Of a stretch of DNA of 64,000 nt, positions 25,338 to 33,546 are shown in pieces. Each line of letters opens with the position of its first letter. Position 1 is the first letter of the stretch. Source of the stretch: Blautia faecis (lineage in GTDB: Bacteria; Bacillota; Clostridia; Lachnospirales; Lachnospiraceae); NCBI RefSeq assembly GCF_020554845.1, contig NZ_JAJCIA010000004.1:62001-126000 (forward strand). The letters are read 5' to 3'. Both the position numbers and the translations under genes were made by a program. Under the pieces are notes generated by a model. The model had not been told where the DNA came from. It saw only the letters and a program-made list of their open reading frames with translations, and ran no database searches.

Positions 25338-25602
25338 AGAAAAAGTCTATGTAAAAGTCAATTCCACCTTCGACCCAACCGGTTTTATGCAGCCGACATC
25401 GATCACCTGGTCGGATGGACGTACCTTCCCAATCGAAACAGTGCGCGACTTCCGCCCCGCCGGGACTGCTGACAACGGTTATTCCGGTGACTGCTTTACC
25501 GTGCTCATCCAGGGGCAGGAAAAGCACCTGTTCTTTGAGCATCTCGATCCACGCTTCAACGGTCGGTTAGGCCGGTGGTTTGTGGAAAGGACTGGAAAAT
25601 AA
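25330..25602 (+). CDS. Hypothetical protein upstream of the Y-family polymerase (90 aa)
   Basis: 90 residues from the ATG at 25330, with GGAGGTGA upstream; beta-rich (VKVNSTFDPTGFMQPTSITW, then TVLIQGQEKHLFFEHLDPRF). Small proteins of this kind often precede UvrX/YolD in Firmicutes mobile elements. No function known. The start lies inside the stop region of the previous gene. Confidence 0.72.
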   Translation: MNKEKVYVKVNSTFDPTGFMQPTSITWSDGRTFPIETVRDFRPAGTADNGYSGDCFTVLIQGQEKHLFFEHLDPRFNGRLGRWFVERTGK

Positions 25603-25633
25603 CACGAGCACATAGAGAGGAGGGAATTGTACA

Positions 25634-27106
25634 ATGCAACGCACATATCTTGCGATAGATCTCAAAAGCTATTACGCGAGTGCGGAATGCGCCTCTCGAC
25701 ACCTCGACCCGCTTACCACAAATCTGGTCGTGGCAGATTCCTCCCGCACCGAGAAAACTATCTGTCTCGCTGTGTCTCCTTCCCTAAAAGCCTATGGTAT
25801 TCCGGGTCGCGCCAGACTGTTCGAGGTCGTGCAGAAGGTCAAAGAGGTCAATGCGAATCGGTTAAGGGAAGCGGTACGATTAAGAAAAGCTATGTATAAG
25901 GACGGTAAGCCATCCTTCTCCTCTGCTTCCTATGATTCCTTATCGCTTGCCGCCGACCCATCACTCGAACTCTCTTACCTCGTCGCGCCACCTCGGATGG
26001 CATATTATGAAAAGGTGTCGCGGCAGATTTATGGCATCTATCTGAAATACATCGCGCCAGAGGACATCGTGGTATATTCCATTGACGAAGTGTTCATCGA
26101 TGCCACCTCGTACCTATCCCACTATAATATGACCGCACACGACCTTGCCATGACAATGATCCGGGAAGTGCTTTATACGACCGGCATCACTGCCACCGCC
26201 GGGATTGGTACGAATCTGTATCTGGCGAAGCTGGCAATGGATATCACTGCTAAGCACGCTGCACCAGACAAGGATGGAGTCCGCATCGCTGAGCTAGATG
26301 AAGAGAACTTCCGTTATCTCCTCTGGGACCACAAGCCGCTCACAGACTTTTGGATGACTGGTCCCGGCACCGTCAAGCGGCTAGAAAAGCACGGCATCCA
26401 TACGATGGGCGAGCTGGCCTATTTCAGCACCGTCAATCAGGATATCTTATATAAGGAATTCGGTGTTGATGCAGAACTGCTAATCGACCATGCTTGGGGG
26501 CTGGAACCCTGCGGCATGAAAGAAATCAAGGCATACAAACCCAGCAGCAACAGCATCTCCGAGGGACAGGTGCTCTCCTGCCCTTACCCATATGACAAAG
26601 CCAGAATCATTGTCATGGAGATGGCAGACAGCCTGGTACTCCAGCTGACAGATAAAGGACTGGTAACGGATAGTTTGACACTGGATGTGGGCTATGACCG
26701 GGAAAACTGTGACAGCGGAAAGTACAGAGGTCCGGTACACATCGACCACTACGGCCGCACCGTTCCGAAGGGCGCTCATGGCAGCACAAAACTGGATAAC
26801 CCGACCAATCTCGGCAGTATCCTGATCTCTGCCACAACTGAGCTATTCGAGAAAATAGCTGATAAAACACTGACGGTAAGACGGATCACAATAGCCGCTA
26901 ACCGTGTGGTCAAAGACGAGGGATTCTTCCAAGTTGACCTATTCACGGACACAACCAAGTTGGAAAAAGAGAAAAAGCTGCAAAATGCGATGCTGGGTCT
27001 CAAGAAGAAGTTCGGCAAGAACGCCGTACTAAAAGGAACCAACTATCTGAATGGTGCAACGATGAGGGAGAGAAATCAACAGATAGGCGGCCATAAGGCC
27101 AAGTAA
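25634..27106 (+). CDS. Y-family DNA polymerase (UvrX/UmuC-like)
   Basis: 490 residues. Palm motifs: AIDLKSYYASAEC (residues 7-19, first catalytic Asp and steric-gate Tyr) and VYSIDEVFIDAT (second DE pair, about 148), then helix-hairpin-helix and the little-finger domain. The type with C-terminal basic tail and adjacent yolD is the translesion polymerase carried by phages and plasmids of Firmicutes, expected to raise mutation or lesion tolerance of the host. AGGAGG ahead of the ATG. Followed 12 bp later by the YolD-like gene. Confidence 0.94.
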   Translation: MQRTYLAIDLKSYYASAECASRHLDPLTTNLVVADSSRTEKTICLAVSPSLKAYGIPGRARLFEVVQKVKEVNANRLREAVRLRKAMYKDGKPSFSSASYDSLSLAADPSLELSYLVAPPRMAYYEKVSRQIYGIYLKYIAPEDIVVYSIDEVFIDATSYLSHYNMTAHDLAMTMIREVLYTTGITATAGIGTNLYLAKLAMDITAKHAAPDKDGVRIAELDEENFRYLLWDHKPLTDFWMTGPGTVKRLEKHGIHTMGELAYFSTVNQDILYKEFGVDAELLIDHAWGLEPCGMKEIKAYKPSSNSISEGQVLSCPYPYDKARIIVMEMADSLVLQLTDKGLVTDSLTLDVGYDRENCDSGKYRGPVHIDHYGRTVPKGAHGSTKLDNPTNLGSILISATTELFEKIADKTLTVRRITIAANRVVKDEGFFQVDLFTDTTKLEKEKKLQNAMLGLKKKFGKNAVLKGTNYLNGATMRERNQQIGGHKAK

Positions 27107-27117
27107 GGAGGGAGAAC

Positions 27118-27570
27118 ATGGACTATAAGAACACACCGGAAGTCAGGACCGTCCAAAGTAAGTATGGCAAAATACTCCATGCTTCCCGCCCGGAACCGCC
27201 ACATAATCATCCCCGTATGCCGATGTCCAATCGTGCTAAAATCTTCTCTCCGTTTGCCGCCTTGCGAGGCTATGAGGATGAGATTGCTTCTGAAGGCAGA
27301 GATCATCTCAAAGGAAATAGAATCGAGCTGTCTGAAGAAGGCAAGCAAGCTCTGAACCAAAAGATCAGCCAGCTTCGGAAAGGACAAGAGATCACAATAA
27401 AATATTTCATGGACGGCTACTATGAAGATATAGTCGGAATACTGGATGCTGTGGATACGATAAACAAAGAACTGCGAATTTACACAGGCTTTATAAATGA
27501 TACCGGCAAAGAGCTGCCGACCATTATTGCATTTGAAGATATATTAGAGATTGGGGTGAATATGACTTGA
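27118..27570 (+). CDS. YolD-like protein
   Basis: 150 residues; NRAKIFSPFAALRGYEDEI and the later KQALNQKISQLRKGQEITIK ... YFMDGYY match the YolD family, whose members sit with UvrX-type polymerases and are thought to regulate them. The polymerase-YolD pair is a mobile mutasome. The stop codon overlaps the next gene's TTG start. Confidence 0.88.
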   Translation: MDYKNTPEVRTVQSKYGKILHASRPEPPHNHPRMPMSNRAKIFSPFAALRGYEDEIASEGRDHLKGNRIELSEEGKQALNQKISQLRKGQEITIKYFMDGYYEDIVGILDAVDTINKELRIYTGFINDTGKELPTIIAFEDILEIGVNMT

Positions 27571-27758
27571 ATTACTACTTTTGCGATGCCTGCCGCTACT
27601 GCTTCTCTGCAGAGAAGCTACCTGACCGTTGTCCTGACTGTGGAGCGGTAGCACACGATAATAAAAAGGCAGTACGGCCGGCGAGTAAAACGGAAATCGA
27701 GGAATTGCTCAAAATGCAGAAAGAAGATAAGGAGGACACACAAAATGAAAGCACATAA
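27567..27758 (+). CDS. Zinc-ribbon (rubredoxin-like) small protein
   Basis: 63 residues with CDACRYC and CPDCGAV, two CxxC knuckles 16 residues apart as in rubredoxin-like zinc ribbons, then a charged helical tail. The likely start is TTG at 27567, overlapping the YolD stop. Possibly a DNA- or RNA-binding accessory protein. Confidence 0.7.
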   Translation: MNYYFCDACRYCFSAEKLPDRCPDCGAVAHDNKKAVRPASKTEIEELLKMQKEDKEDTQNEST

Positions 27759-27939
27759 ATATTGCTCACTCGGCGCACTTGCCTGCATGGCAGGATGCTT
27801 CTACACAGGCTGCAAGAAACTGATGCAGGCTCACAAGTATTTTGCCTACGGAGCATTAGGCTGCATGGGTATGGCAATCTACTCCGGTCACAAAATGATC
27901 GCACCGAAGAAGAAAAAAGCTGAAAAGCCTGAAAAGTAA
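27745..27939 (+). CDS. Small membrane protein with internal duplication (DUF6219-like)
   Basis: 64 residues containing two tandem copies of AHKYxxxGALxCM, at residues 3-15 and 29-41, each starting a short hydrophobic helix; a Lys-rich tail ends the protein. AAGGAGG precedes the ATG. It resembles small phage/ICE membrane proteins of DUF6219 type. Last gene before a strong terminator. Confidence 0.72.
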   Translation: MKAHKYCSLGALACMAGCFYTGCKKLMQAHKYFAYGALGCMGMAIYSGHKMIAPKKKKAEKPEK

Positions 27940-27947
27940 GAACACAC

Positions 27948-27977
27948 GCCCTCGCCGTAACAAGCGAGGGCTTTTTT
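27948..27977 (+). terminator. Intrinsic terminator of the plus-strand accessory operon
   Basis: GCCCTCGC (27948-27955), 8-base loop, GCGAGGGC (27964-27971), then TTTTTT. Confidence 0.92.
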
Positions 27978-28004
27978 GAACTTCAGGAGTTCATTTTATT
28001 TCCG

Positions 28005-28343
28005 TCATAAACTATACGCTTCCATCATGAGCCGAATTCCGACTTTCAGACCTTCCTCAAAAGCGATCTTTTCCCATGCACAGCACACCGTTCCCTGCCG
28101 GTCCATGATCTTCTCCCAGAGCGGAATCTTATCTCCGACATAGTCCTCTACGAGCCTATCCATACCATCTAACCCTCGCAGCCACTCTTCCAGTTCCTTT
28201 TCCTTGGCCTTTGCTGCTTTCCCAGCAACTGTGTTTTTCTCTACTGGGTTGTTCTCTGTATAATGCTCGTAGATCAGATCCAGCAGGTTCTCCACTGGCG
28301 GGTAATACTCCGGCTCTGTTTTCTTCAAATACTCCTCCAGCAT
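28005..28343 (-). CDS. Hypothetical protein (DUF6809-like)
   Basis: 112 residues from the ATG at 28343; TTG at 28352 is an alternative start. Acidic helical protein (MLEEYLKKTEPEYYPPVENL ... AWEKIAFEEGLKVGIRLM). It looks like the DUF6809 group common in Lachnospiraceae phages and elements, function unknown. It converges on the terminator at 27948-27977. Confidence 0.65.
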   Translation of the reverse strand: MLEEYLKKTEPEYYPPVENLLDLIYEHYTENNPVEKNTVAGKAAKAKEKELEEWLRGLDGMDRLVEDYVGDKIPLWEKIMDRQGTVCCAWEKIAFEEGLKVGIRLMMEAYSL

Positions 28344-28439
28344 TTCCTTCAATTTTTCTATAATGCTACCATCCTTCCCAACTGAGATTCGTATCCTCAG
28401 TTACGGCACATATTACCGCACACTTCTGTACATAGCAAC

Positions 28440-29219
28440 CTATTTTTTGCGGTTTATCGGACGGCCCATCTTCTCCTTTACCTTGTCAGGCACGTCGATT
28501 AGCCCGAACTGATAGAACATCCCATAAATATAAGTCACACCTCGGATATCCCCCAGCGCTTTGGGACGATCAACCACTTCTTCTTTTATATTCCCCAGTG
28601 CCAAAACTATAGAACTCCATGCCAAACTCTTGCTCTTCTCCCGCCTGTCAATCCACAGTTCTTTCGTGTACTCACCGTTCTTGCCTTTTTTTATTTCATA
28701 AGAGAATGGCAACCCGGAGTAGGTTTTGAATTTTATCCCGGCATAGGCCAGAACCACGCCCCAGAAGTTTTCTTCTGTCGGATCAACCCTCCACCGCTTC
28801 ATCACTCTGTATCTACGCTGCCGCTCTGCTCCAACACTGATCTTTTCTTTCTCTGTACTTGGAAAGTACACACCTTTTTTATAAGGCAGGTACGAGGTGA
28901 CTGAGGCTTTGGAAAGATTCAAGATATTTGCGGTTGATAGGATTGCTTCTTTATAGTTCTGTGTTTCACGGTATTCTTCAAAAGTATTTTTTACTTTTTC
29001 CGCCACTTCCGATTCATACACACCAGCCGTGATGAGCAGCTTCCGTACCTTGATGGGATTTAATCCCAGTTCTTCGCCGATGGCCTGCAAGGACATCTCA
29101 GAATTATAAAGTGCCACAGCAGCATCCATCTGCTCTTTCAGATTCTTCCCGGCATCGTACTCCGGCTTCAGCTTCTTCCGACCACCACCGGGCTTTCTGG
29201 TTTTCTTCATTTTACTCAT
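28440..29219 (-). CDS. HTH-type regulator-like protein of a mobile element
   Basis: 259 residues from the ATG at 29219, which overlaps the stop of the VOC gene (ATGAGTAA). The basic N terminus (GGGRKKLKP) is followed by two helix-turn-helix-like segments, SLQAIGEELGLNPIKVRKLL (about 43-62) and ILSTANILNLSKASVTSYL (about 90-110). The C-terminal half (FKTYSGLPFSYEIKKG, KSKSLAWSSIVLALG) is a conserved block in proteins of Firmicutes mobile elements. Likely DNA-binding; target unknown. Confidence 0.75.
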   Translation of the reverse strand: MSKMKKTRKPGGGRKKLKPEYDAGKNLKEQMDAAVALYNSEMSLQAIGEELGLNPIKVRKLLITAGVYESEVAEKVKNTFEEYRETQNYKEAILSTANILNLSKASVTSYLPYKKGVYFPSTEKEKISVGAERQRRYRVMKRWRVDPTEENFWGVVLAYAGIKFKTYSGLPFSYEIKKGKNGEYTKELWIDRREKSKSLAWSSIVLALGNIKEEVVDRPKALGDIRGVTYIYGMFYQFGLIDVPDKVKEKMGRPINRKK

Positions 29220-29595
29220 GCAGCTCCAGCGGCAGTCCATCCGGGTCGTGGAAGAAAGTCATCTTCTTGCCGGTGTAATCATCCACGCGGATTGGCTCGC
29301 ATTCAATTCCTACCTCCGCCAGCTCCCTCACCGTCTGCTCTACGCTGTCTACATAGAAAGCAAGGTGACGCAAACCACAGGCTTCCGGGCGGTTCACACG
29401 CTTCGGTGGGTTTTCCTCAGCGAAAATCTCCAGCTCTGTGTATTCATTCACACGAAGATCCAGCTTCCAGTCCTTTCGCTCCGGACGGTAGTTTTCTCTG
29501 ATGACAGAGAATCCTAACTTGTTCACATAGAAATCTTTTGCGGCTTCGTAGTCGGATACGATGATTGCAATATGATGTATTTTTGATAAATTCAT
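29212..29595 (-). CDS. VOC-family protein (glyoxalase/dioxygenase-like)
   Basis: 127 residues of the glyoxalase I-like fold: KIHHIAIIVSDYEAAKDFY, DLRVNEYTELEIFAE, LRHLAFYVDSVEQTV and MTFFHDPDGLPLELHE, with metal ligands His8, Glu about 56, His about 77 and Glu126. This SMU1112c/YaeR-like subgroup is usually a cellular housekeeping enzyme, so it may be cargo. It is translationally coupled to the regulator-like gene. Confidence 0.9.
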   Translation of the reverse strand: MNLSKIHHIAIIVSDYEAAKDFYVNKLGFSVIRENYRPERKDWKLDLRVNEYTELEIFAEENPPKRVNRPEACGLRHLAFYVDSVEQTVRELAEVGIECEPIRVDDYTGKKMTFFHDPDGLPLELHE

Positions 29596-29733
29596 TTTTT
29601 CTCACGCTCCATTTCTTTTAATTATGTTTTTCTTTTATTTTCATTATAAACTATACGGCAGCCTTCAAACAATACCGTGTGAACTCCTGGAGTTCAGTTT
29701 GTCCACACGGCACTTATTTTTCTTGGGTTCTTG

Positions 29734-30060
29734 TTATTTCAGCTTTTCCAGAATCTCATCCGCACTTATCCCGCTTGCCAGCAACTTCTTCAGCACAGCC
29801 TCTGCTTCGGTCTTTTTAGCTTCTTCAGCGGCCTTAGCATCTGCCTTTGCCTTCTTCGCTTCCAAGGATGCCACTTCTTTTTCGGCTTTCTTCAGAGCAG
29901 TCTTCTTCTCTTTCAGGTCAGCCTTCAAAGTGTCAATGTTGGCGGTGATGGATGCGATCTCAGTATTCAGAGATGCAATAGTTTCCTGCTTCTCCGCAAT
30001 CTGAGTTGCGTAGTCTTTGATAACTTTCGGTTTATTCTTGCTACCTTTGGTTCTGGGCAT
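29734..30060 (-). CDS. Coiled-coil protein with phage-like N terminus
   Basis: 108 residues from the ATG at 30060 (AAAGAGG upstream). MPRTKGSKNKPKVIKDY is the basic leader common to many phage proteins; residues 20-90 are one continuous coiled coil (for example SLNTEIASITANIDTLKAD, KKALKEAEKEVASL-like heptads), and the C terminus is a short helix LASGISADEILEKLK. No enzymatic role is seen. A structural or DNA-binding role is possible. Confidence 0.75.
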   Translation of the reverse strand: MPRTKGSKNKPKVIKDYATQIAEKQETIASLNTEIASITANIDTLKADLKEKKTALKKAEKEVASLEAKKAKADAKAAEEAKKTEAEAVLKKLLASGISADEILEKLK

Positions 30061-30119
30061 CGTGATAACCTCTTTCCTTTTATAGTTGTTCAAGTATAGC
30101 ACTGTGTGGGATAGTCAAT

Positions 30120-30731
30120 TTAGTTTTCGTCATCAAGTTGACATACTTCTCCTTCTATGCAAGCAAACATTTCTCCCATTGGAGTATAGTGATATGTCCA
30201 GTTGTCAAGCTCAAACAATTCCGATTTTTTGTTCGGCACATCTGGCTCATTAGAGGTTGCAATCTTGCTTAAGTATTTCATCTCAAGCAAATATAAAGCG
30301 CCTAATGCATAAAGAACATTCTTTTGATTAGCCATCTGTATATTCGCATAACGACTATGTTTAATCTTACAAAATCCATTCCAAAATGTAAGTGACTGTG
30401 CTGGATTTGCCGCACTCCAACCCTGATATGGCAGAAATTCCATATCTCGCTCTGGAATCAGAATTTTCTGATTCACAATATCAGAATAATCACTTAACAC
30501 AAAGGTACAATAATCATTCATGTTTTTTCGATCTTCAGCTGCAAACCCACAATACACCTTAAAAAAATTATCTAATTCTGCTCCAATTGATTGCAACAAA
30601 AGAGCATACTCATTAGAAAAGGTTCCTGCGTTTTGCCAATCCAACTCAATGTAATTCAATGTGTTTTTAAACTTTTCTTCTAACACAAGATAGTAACGCC
30701 AATAATGTTGTAAGAATTCTTTTCGAGTCAT
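30120..30731 (-). CDS. Hypothetical protein, possible HEPN-type fold
   Basis: 203 residues, helical; LEEKFKNTLNYIELDW near the start and SLTFWNGFCKIKHSRYANI with KNVLYALGALYLLEM after it. The WNxxxxIKHxR pattern recalls HEPN-type proteins found in abortive-infection and toxin genes, but the R-x4-H catalytic pair cannot be shown with certainty. Single gene, lower G+C than the phage genes, ending next to the coiled-coil gene; could be a defence moron. Function not assigned. Confidence 0.62.
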   Translation of the reverse strand: MTRKEFLQHYWRYYLVLEEKFKNTLNYIELDWQNAGTFSNEYALLLQSIGAELDNFFKVYCGFAAEDRKNMNDYCTFVLSDYSDIVNQKILIPERDMEFLPYQGWSAANPAQSLTFWNGFCKIKHSRYANIQMANQKNVLYALGALYLLEMKYLSKIATSNEPDVPNKKSELFELDNWTYHYTPMGEMFACIEGEVCQLDDEN

Positions 30732-30879
30732 ACATCACACAGCCTTACATTTTTAATTTTTTCTCACATCTTCGCCAATCATAAGATCGTTGCCTGCTGC
30801 TCACCACGGAGAGGTATGTGATATTATTAGAGCAGCGTAGGGAGCATCCGCTCCCAGTATATCACAATTTCAGCCAGTT

Positions 30880-31488
30880 TTACAGACGCTTTCTTACCTT
30901 CATCACCGCACAGTACATCAATCCGCCTAGCACTCCGCCGACTGTGTTATAGAAGATGTCTGATAGTTGGAACGTTCCTAGCCGCATCAATAACTGCAAC
31001 ATCTCAATGCTTATCGAAAAGATAAATGCTATCTTCCCGCTATACCACAGTATCTTCTTCCAACTGTTTCCTATCTTCTCTCCGAACGTCCACATCACTA
31101 CTGCTGAAAACGGCACCATCATAATTACGTTCTCGATGCACTCGGTGGTCAGCTTCTGTTCGCCATTCACAGTCTCCCAGATGCCCCAACCACCCATGAC
31201 ATCGGACAAAGGATTTAGCCATAGATTACGGTTTAGTAACGTCCTAAACAAAATCATTGATGTCACAAAGGCCAGTAAGAACAACTTCCGAAAGAACACA
31301 CTCCCCTTGAATTTTTGATACCAAGTCACTATGGCACTCTTCCATCCTTTGCCAGCCTCTTCAGATTCATACGCATATAGATAGAAGAACATGGCGAGGA
31401 AGGAAAGCAGAAGTGAAAATCCAAACGGCTCATACAGAGCAGTCAGGATGTTTGTGAGGATTTTGGCTAATACCTTTATTGCTTCCAT
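30880..31488 (-). CDS. VanZ-like membrane protein
   Basis: 202 residues with five to six predicted membrane helices (GFSLLLSFLAMFFYLYAY, LLAFVTSMILFRTLL, IVMMVPFSAVVMW, IAFIFSISIEMLQLL, FYNTVGGVLGGLMYCA). The NPL...ENVIMMVPF ... SIEMLQ ... DIFYNTVGG pattern is the VanZ family. VanZ-like proteins appear in glycopeptide-resistance and in capsule loci, role often unclear. Its ATG shares one base with the stop codon of the nucleotidyltransferase gene, so it ends the capsule operon. Confidence 0.88.
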   Translation of the reverse strand: MEAIKVLAKILTNILTALYEPFGFSLLLSFLAMFFYLYAYESEEAGKGWKSAIVTWYQKFKGSVFFRKLFLLAFVTSMILFRTLLNRNLWLNPLSDVMGGWGIWETVNGEQKLTTECIENVIMMVPFSAVVMWTFGEKIGNSWKKILWYSGKIAFIFSISIEMLQLLMRLGTFQLSDIFYNTVGGVLGGLMYCAVMKVRKRL

Positions 31489-32390
31489 TACAGATCACTG
31501 AACAGATCAGCCTTGTACACGCCTTTTTCTAACATTTTCTTGAAGCTATCCTTTACTGCTGCGACATCCTCATGATAGGTCATGCCGTACCAGGTATCAT
31601 TGGTTTTCAAAACCTTTACAGACATCTTTCCCTGCTCCAGCAGCTCACCGATGAAGATTGGGATCAGATACTCGGCTTTCTGAGGATTGCTCGGTACTTC
31701 TTTCTCGAAAAACTCCTTGAAACCATTTTCCAGCACATCCAAAAAATCAGGAGTCAAGCCCCACATATTCATGGATACCAGAGAATTCACATCAACAACC
31801 ACACCGTCTGCCTCTGCTCCATCTGCAGTCTTTACGATGTTCTTGGTTTCCACAACCTCAGTCAAGTTTCCATTCTCATCCATCTTGCAGATACCACGAG
31901 TCACACCACCATTATCAGACAGGGTGTTCTTCAGCACAAAGCCTGCCATACAGGACTTGCCGCCATTCACCAGATACTCATGAACAGCTTTAAAGCCTTC
32001 CTTGCCATAGTAATCGTCTGCGTTAATGACGATGAACGGAGTTTTAATTACGTCCTTCGCTGCAAGCACGGCCTGACCGGTTCCCCAGGGTTTCGTGCGA
32101 CCTTCCGGTAAAGTTCCCGGAATATCGTTGATATCCTGGAAAGCATAGTCTACAGTTACATTGTGAGAGGAACAAATGAAGGCAATACGATCACCGATGA
32201 CCTCTTTGAATTCTTTCTCAATATCTTTGCGGATGATAAATACTACATGGTTGAAACCTGCCTCAATCGCATCATGGATTGAGTAGTCCATAATGATATG
32301 TCCAGCATCATCCACTGGCTCCAACTGCTTAATTCCTGTTCCGAAACGGCTGCCGATACCGGCTGCCATGATAAGTAATGTTGTGTTCAT
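31488..32390 (-). CDS. Sugar nucleotidyltransferase
   Basis: 300 residues from the ATG at 32390. N-terminal LLIMAAGIGSRFGTGIKQLEP is the nucleotide-binding signature, FIVINADDYYG contains the metal-binding Asp, and the rest is a Rossmann-like NTP_transferase fold. It transfers a nucleotidyl group to a sugar phosphate, but the sugar cannot be told from sequence. Sits between glf and vanZ, so it probably supplies a nucleotide sugar (or a modified intermediate) for the capsule. Confidence 0.85.
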   Translation of the reverse strand: MNTTLLIMAAGIGSRFGTGIKQLEPVDDAGHIIMDYSIHDAIEAGFNHVVFIIRKDIEKEFKEVIGDRIAFICSSHNVTVDYAFQDINDIPGTLPEGRTKPWGTGQAVLAAKDVIKTPFIVINADDYYGKEGFKAVHEYLVNGGKSCMAGFVLKNTLSDNGGVTRGICKMDENGNLTEVVETKNIVKTADGAEADGVVVDVNSLVSMNMWGLTPDFLDVLENGFKEFFEKEVPSNPQKAEYLIPIFIGELLEQGKMSVKVLKTNDTWYGMTYHEDVAAVKDSFKKMLEKGVYKADLFSDL

Positions 32391-32407
32391 ATTCTCTTTT
32401 CTCTCTG

Positions 32408-33520
32408 TTAAAATTCTTTTTCGCATCTATCCAATACAGCTGCAATTACCTGATCCATGTCATAATACTTATACTCTCCTAGGCGACCGCCGAAAATCAC
32501 ATTATTTTCTGCATCTGCCAACTTCTTGTATTCAGAATAAAGTAAACCATTCTTAGCATCATTAACCGGATAATATGGCTCATCTCCCGGCTTCCACTCA
32601 CTGCTGTACTCACGGCTAATGATAGTCTTCGGCAGATCATTGCCGTTCTCATCCTTACCGAACTCAAACCATTTGTGCTCAATGATACGGGTCCACGGAG
32701 TTTCTCGGTCGGTATAGTTCACTGCGGCATTGCCCTGGAAATTTGGCTTATCCAAAGTTTCCGTCTCAAATCTAACAGAACGGTATTCCAGCGTACCCAG
32801 CTTATAATCAAAGTATGCATCAATCGGTCCAGTGTATACAACCTTATCAGCCAATGCATCCAGCTCCGCTTTGTTTTCCAGATAGTCTGTGCTCAAACGA
32901 ACTTCAATTTCATCCAGCAGATTGGCAATCATCTTGGTATAGCCGCCAACAGGAATGCCCTGATAAAGTGCATTGAAGTAGTTGTTATCAAAAGTCAGCC
33001 GAACCGGAAGACGCTTGATAATAAAGGACGGCAACTCCTTGCAGTCACGTCCCCACTGCTTCTCTGTATAGCCCTTGATGAGTTTCTCGTAGATATCGCG
33101 ACCGACAAGAGAGATGGCCTGCTCTTCAAGATTCTGTGGCTCACTAGTAATCTCTTTGCGCTGTTCTTCAATCTTTGCGGCAGCCTCCTCCGGCGTTACA
33201 ACTCCCCACATCTTGTTAAAGGTGTACATGTTGAACGGAAGGGAGAATAATTCTCCTTTATAATTAGCCACCGGTGAGTTGGTGAAACGATTAAACTCTG
33301 CAAACTGCGTGATGTAATTCCAAACCTTTTTGTTATTAGTATGGAAAATGTGAGCACCATATTTATGAACATTGATACCCTCAATATTCTTGGTATAAAT
33401 ATTTCCTGCAATATTCGGGCGCTTGTCTACTACCAAAACAGACTTGCCATGTGCTTTAGCTTCATGTGCAAAAATCGCCCCATACAGACCAGAACCTACT
33501 ACTAAATAATCATATTTCAT
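32408..33520 (-). CDS. glf: UDP-galactopyranose mutase
   Basis: 370 residues; converts UDP-galactopyranose to UDP-galactofuranose with reduced FAD. Start ATG 33520 behind GGGAGG. The N terminus YLVVGSGLYGAIFAHEA is the dinucleotide-binding loop, followed by VVDKRPNIAGN; YGAHIFHTNNKKVW and GYTEKQWGRDCKELP are family signatures; conserved Arg/Tyr residues occur in EYSSEWKPGDEPYYPVN. Shows that the capsule contains galactofuranose, and fits the GlfT-like transferase gene upstream. Confidence 0.95.
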   Translation of the reverse strand: MKYDYLVVGSGLYGAIFAHEAKAHGKSVLVVDKRPNIAGNIYTKNIEGINVHKYGAHIFHTNNKKVWNYITQFAEFNRFTNSPVANYKGELFSLPFNMYTFNKMWGVVTPEEAAAKIEEQRKEITSEPQNLEEQAISLVGRDIYEKLIKGYTEKQWGRDCKELPSFIIKRLPVRLTFDNNYFNALYQGIPVGGYTKMIANLLDEIEVRLSTDYLENKAELDALADKVVYTGPIDAYFDYKLGTLEYRSVRFETETLDKPNFQGNAAVNYTDRETPWTRIIEHKWFEFGKDENGNDLPKTIISREYSSEWKPGDEPYYPVNDAKNGLLYSEYKKLADAENNVIFGGRLGEYKYYDMDQVIAAVLDRCEKEF

Positions 33521-33546
33521 ACTCTTTCCTCCCATTCAGTCAGTTA

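Noticed and set aside
1..31000. CRISPR array or transposase/IS in the mobile region
   Set aside because: No regular direct repeats with spacers and no transposase frame was found.
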